From JACJXF01 sp964349045 (GTDB lineage Bacteria; Bacteroidota; Bacteroidia; Bacteroidales; GCA-2748055): DNA of 11,465 bases. Position 1 is the first letter of the stretch; each line of letters opens with the position of its first letter. The notes under the pieces are model-generated. The model made no database searches and was not told where the DNA came from. It saw only the letters and a list, made by a program, of their open reading frames with translations. Of this stretch, positions 8,954 through 11,465 are shown in pieces. Location of the stretch: positions 1 through 11,465 of the forward strand of contig CAYGFI010000157.1 in the NCBI GenBank assembly GCA_964349045.1. Direction: 5' to 3'. Position numbers and translations under genes: made by a program.

Positions 8954-9985
8954 ATGAAAAAAATTGTATATATAATATCTATTCTTGTCATCGTGACAAT
9001 CACAGGTTGCGATAAGTTTACCCCTTTGGATGCTCCGGAAATTACAATAATGGAACTAGTTATTCCGACGGATGCATCACTGCCAGCACATGTAAAATTC
9101 CAGATTACCGGTGGAGAAGCGCCTTACAAAATATGGCATCCCTTTACTCTTGACACAATCAATGAGAATGATCATATTTATCAAGTAAATGGCATATCCC
9201 CTGGTATTTATCCACATATTATTACCGTAATGGATGCTCAGTTTCTAACAGATACGATTGGAATAACTTTTCCAGTACCCGAGATAACTGCATTTGGAAA
9301 ATTCAAGAATTCTGATGGTTCCATAATTGAAATTGAATATAAATTCAATAATTACGGCACCGAAGAGGGTCCGTTCTATATGCTGTCGGAAAATGTTTAT
9401 AGTAACATATATTCGTTTGGTGATGAAGCTGAGGTTAGTGGGGAGATTAAAATTTATGATGGCTATACAAGCAAATTCTATTCTCGTTATAGTTTTGAGC
9501 AAGCTTTCGGAATTCCTTTAGAAGATTTTGATGATGCTAATGATTCGATTTATCATCGTCAAAATACTTATACGCCTATTATCCAGGGTATTTGCCCGAA
9601 ATATTGGCATTTGCCTCATAATGAGGATTGGCTTCAACTATTGGTGAATCTTGGGGTTACAGTAGACTGTACACCAGATCCCCAGAAGGATGGTTATATA
9701 GAGTGTATATATCTGCGGGGAGATGAGTTACCGAAATTTGAAAAAGACTTCAATGTTGGATATAGTAAGGCAGAGGGTACCTATCCTGTATTTGATAATC
9801 GTTCAGAATTTGGTATAGGATGGTGGTCTTCTTCCTTCAATGCTGTCGGTGGTCAATTTGTATTTGCTATTCGTCCGGGATATGGATTTGCTACCATCCA
9901 TTGCTGGAGTGGCGATGGCGTAGGGCTTGTTGCGGAAAGGAATAACACTCAGCATGTTCGTTGTGCATTTGACTTTCAATATTAA
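8954..9985 (+). CDS. Lipoprotein with SprB-like/Ig-like domain and C-terminal FISUMP domain
   Basis: The 343-residue product has a clear lipoprotein signal (MKKIVYIISILVIVTITGC) with lipidated Cys19. Residues about 30-109 form a beta-sandwich like an SprB/PKD-type repeat: FQITGGEAPYKI, then GISPGIYPHIITVMDAQF, matching the 'GG-x-PY ... G-x-Y-x-x-x-V-x-D' pattern. The rest is one FISUMP domain with ICPKYWHLPHNEDW (Cys214), GIGWWSSS (Trp290-Trp291) and terminal HVRCAFDFQY (Cys337). A lipoprotein of Ig-like spacer plus C-terminal module directly after susD is the layout of surface glycan-binding proteins (SusE/SusF/SGBP-B position), so a substrate-binding role on the cell surface is inferred. 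Canonical CP-x-GW has become CPKYW, with Tyr in place of Gly. The gene lies 26 bases after susD and only 4 bases before the next gene. Confidence 0.87.
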   Translation: MKKIVYIISILVIVTITGCDKFTPLDAPEITIMELVIPTDASLPAHVKFQITGGEAPYKIWHPFTLDTINENDHIYQVNGISPGIYPHIITVMDAQFLTDTIGITFPVPEITAFGKFKNSDGSIIEIEYKFNNYGTEEGPFYMLSENVYSNIYSFGDEAEVSGEIKIYDGYTSKFYSRYSFEQAFGIPLEDFDDANDSIYHRQNTYTPIIQGICPKYWHLPHNEDWLQLLVNLGVTVDCTPDPQKDGYIECIYLRGDELPKFEKDFNVGYSKAEGTYPVFDNRSEFGIGWWSSSFNAVGGQFVFAIRPGYGFATIHCWSGDGVGLVAERNNTQHVRCAFDFQY

Positions 9986-9989
9986 TAAA

Positions 9990-11366
9990 ATGCATCAACA
10001 TGGAACGTTTAATACAATTATTTTCGCCGTGTTCGTATGCTGTTTTTTTTCTTGTAATAAACCAGCTAAAGAACAAGGTGATAAAGTGACGGTAAAAGGA
10101 GAAATCGTTAACTATTCAGGCGAAATAATTGTATGTAAGGTATCAGCAGGTACAATTGTTCCTGCTGATACCATTATTACCGATCAGGAAGGTCATTTTT
10201 TTTATTTAGTTCCCGATTTATTCGATGTAGGTGTTTATGTTTTCAAATGGGGGACAAGTGGTCACAAACGAGTCAGCTTGATCTTCGATAACGAAGATAT
10301 TACATTTACGGCTACAAATAATGTACCAGCTAAAGTAAGCTTTTCTGATTCACCGCAAAATGATTTTTTTTTAAAATACCGGGTTGAAAGAGATATTACA
10401 TTAAGAAAATTAAGGGCACTAGGACAAACATTACAATTTTATCCTCTTGATAACTCATTTTATCCAAAGATCCAAAGACAGTTTAAGGTGTTACAGGATG
10501 AACATCATGCAATGATCAATAAATATGTTAAAGAATATCCTAATACCTTTCTAGCAAAATACCTTTTATCTGATCAATACCCCATTTTATATCCAGCACC
10601 AACTATAAAAGAGCAAAACATTCAATGGCATAAGGACTGGTTAACAAACATCAGATTTAACGATCCTGGTTTACTAAACAGCTCGCTTTTCCCCGACAAG
10701 CTTAACTACTACATTAATTTGTCGCAGATAGCATCTGAATCACCCTTCGAAGCACAGGCACGACTATTAGAAAGTATAGAAAAAATTCTGGATCTTTCAA
10801 AGGCAGACCCGCAAGTGTACGATTTTTGCGTGAACCTGTTGTTGAAACAACTCAAAGACTCACCTTTCGAAATATTAAAAGAGAAAATTCTAAAAGATTA
10901 TAACGATTTTAAAGTCTGTAATACGAGCTATATATCCGACGAGGTAGAAAAAGCCATTGCTCTTGAACCTGGAAATTTCGCACCCTCTCTGGATACATTG
11001 ATTAAAGATGACGAATGCATTTCACTGTATGATTTGGATTCGAGGAAAACACTGATTATTTTTTGGTCAGCTACATGTGACCATTGTAAATATTTATTGA
11101 GAGACCTTGAAAAATGGTACCTTTTGTCATTAAACAAAAAGTTAAATATCGTTACGGTTTGCCTTGATGAAGATGACCCCAAAGGTTACAATAAAAATTG
11201 GTATTATATGCCAGGTAATACTGATCAGAAAAAACAGACGGCAAAAAGATTTAGAGTTACCTCAACGCCGTGTATGTATTTGTTGGATTCGAATAAACGG
11301 ATTATTAATCTTCCGAGGAGCATTTTTGATATTCAGAATGTATTCACCGAGAATAATGAGCAGTAA
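9990..11366 (+). CDS. Thioredoxin-like (TlpA family) lipoprotein with DUF4369-like and DUF5106-like N-terminal regions
   Basis: The start at 9990 is chosen over an upstream in-frame ATG at 9927, because the upstream one lies inside the previous gene and would bury the signal sequence. From 9990 the 458-residue product begins with a short hydrophobic segment and FFSC, giving a predicted lipidated Cys22; the n-region is weakly charged. Regions: DUF4369-like beta domain (about 34-130, TVKGEIVNYSGEIIV, TDQEGHFFY); helical DUF5106-like part (about 210-310, HKDWLTNIRFNDPGLLNSSL); TlpA/ResA-type thioredoxin fold (about 330-458) with IIFWSATCDHCKYLL (CxxC, Cys363-Cys366) and the cis-Pro loop STPCMYLLD (Pro427). 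This architecture is common in Bacteroidota envelope thiol-disulfide proteins, usually reductases. The 4-base gap suggests translational coupling, so it may keep cysteines of co-exported proteins in the right state. The 5' half holds three T8-T9 tracts and a 34-base near-palindrome. Confidence 0.9.
   Translation: MHQHGTFNTIIFAVFVCCFFSCNKPAKEQGDKVTVKGEIVNYSGEIIVCKVSAGTIVPADTIITDQEGHFFYLVPDLFDVGVYVFKWGTSGHKRVSLIFDNEDITFTATNNVPAKVSFSDSPQNDFFLKYRVERDITLRKLRALGQTLQFYPLDNSFYPKIQRQFKVLQDEHHAMINKYVKEYPNTFLAKYLLSDQYPILYPAPTIKEQNIQWHKDWLTNIRFNDPGLLNSSLFPDKLNYYINLSQIASESPFEAQARLLESIEKILDLSKADPQVYDFCVNLLLKQLKDSPFEILKEKILKDYNDFKVCNTSYISDEVEKAIALEPGNFAPSLDTLIKDDECISLYDLDSRKTLIIFWSATCDHCKYLLRDLEKWYLLSLNKKLNIVTVCLDEDDPKGYNKNWYYMPGNTDQKKQTAKRFRVTSTPCMYLLDSNKRIINLPRSIFDIQNVFTENNEQ
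10139..10172. repeat. Near-perfect 34-base inverted repeat inside the thioredoxin lipoprotein gene
   Basis: GGTATCAGCAGG (10139-10150) and CCTGCTGATACC (10161-10172) are exact reverse complements, a perfect 12-base stem around a 10-base loop. The loop centre ACAATTGT is itself palindromic, so only one symmetrical base pair of the 34 fails to match. It lies in frame in the DUF4369-like region and encodes KVSAGTIVPADTI. A T8 run follows only after 23 bases, so it is not a standard intrinsic terminator. It may be chance, an mRNA hairpin or a protein-binding palindrome. Confidence 0.85.
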
Positions 11367-11439
11367 ACGTTTTTCCAAAAATATTAAGGAATTAACAGAA
11401 GGTATCTCAAAAGGCAAATATAATCAACAAGAAAGTTAA
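11356..11439 (+). CDS. Possible 27-residue peptide overlapping the end of the thioredoxin gene
   Basis: The ATG at 11356 starts before the upstream TAA (11364-11366) and overlaps it by 11 bases in another frame. The product would be a basic, Lys/Ser-rich peptide (MSSKRFSKNIKELTEGISKG plus seven residues) with no signal peptide, Cys or Gly-Gly motif. It ends in TAA followed by a second in-frame TAA. There is no Shine-Dalgarno sequence, but terminal overlap could allow coupled re-initiation. I recognise no family. It is equally likely to be a chance frame in AT-rich intergenic DNA. Confidence 0.18.
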   Translation: MSSKRFSKNIKELTEGISKGKYNQQES

Positions 11440-11465
11440 TAATAAGTAAACCTGCATCTTAAAAG

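Noticed and set aside
9927..9989. Upstream in-frame ATG extending the thioredoxin lipoprotein by 21 residues
   Set aside because: It lies entirely within or just after the previous gene and would place a non-signal extension before the lipoprotein signal. The ATG at 9990 gives a proper signal peptide and a 4-base gap.
10139..10203. Palindrome plus downstream T8 as an intrinsic terminator
   Set aside because: The T-run begins 23 bases after the stem instead of directly behind it, and the structure is inside an intact gene.
11356..11439. The terminal small frame as a RiPP precursor
   Set aside because: It has no Gly-Gly leader cleavage site, no Cys or Ser/Thr-rich core and no maturation enzyme nearby.
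1..11465. tRNA, rRNA, CRISPR arrays, insertion sequences, attachment sites
   Set aside because: I saw no direct-repeat array, transposase frame, terminal inverted repeats or tRNA-like cloverleaf; nearly the whole window is coding.

Overview
The window looks like a piece of a Bacteroidota chromosome, probably from the order Bacteroidales or Marinilabiliales. The evidence is a SusC/SusD outer-membrane pair, a protein ending in a type IX secretion (T9SS) sorting domain, several lipoproteins with Fibrobacter succinogenes major paralogous (FISUMP) domains, AT-rich DNA, and starts without Shine-Dalgarno sequences. I cannot name the species.

Layout, all on the + strand: (1) the 3' part of a large secreted protein with LamG, cadherin-like and parallel beta-helix domains and a T9SS C-terminal domain (2-2398, cut by the left edge); (2) a lipoprotein with two FISUMP domains around an Ig-like spacer (2417-4066); (3) a SusC/RagA TonB-dependent transporter (4101-7193); (4) its SusD/RagB lipoprotein (7212-8927); (5) a lipoprotein with an SprB-like/Ig-like domain followed by a FISUMP domain, in the place where surface glycan-binding proteins usually sit after susD (8954-9985); (6) a lipoprotein with a DUF4369-like domain, a DUF5106-like helical region and a TlpA-type thioredoxin domain (9990-11366). 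A 27-codon frame (11356-11439) overlaps the end of gene 6 and is only a weak gene candidate. Gaps between genes are 18, 34, 18, 26 and 4 bases, so one transcript is the simplest reading. No terminator is visible, so the transcript may continue past both edges. No stretch above 300 bases lacks a gene.

Taken together, the genes describe a cell-surface capture and import module. SusC and SusD would take a ligand across the outer membrane, the FISUMP lipoproteins would be accessory surface binding proteins, and the beta-helix protein would be a secreted, surface-attached binding or degrading factor. The thioredoxin lipoprotein would handle thiols or disulfides in the envelope. No recognisable glycoside hydrolase, peptidase, or regulator (sigma/anti-sigma, hybrid two-component, SusR-like) lies in the window, so the substrate (glycan, glycoprotein or peptide) cannot be read from it. 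The most distinctive feature is the pairing of SusCD with FISUMP lipoproteins on both sides and a thioredoxin lipoprotein at the end.
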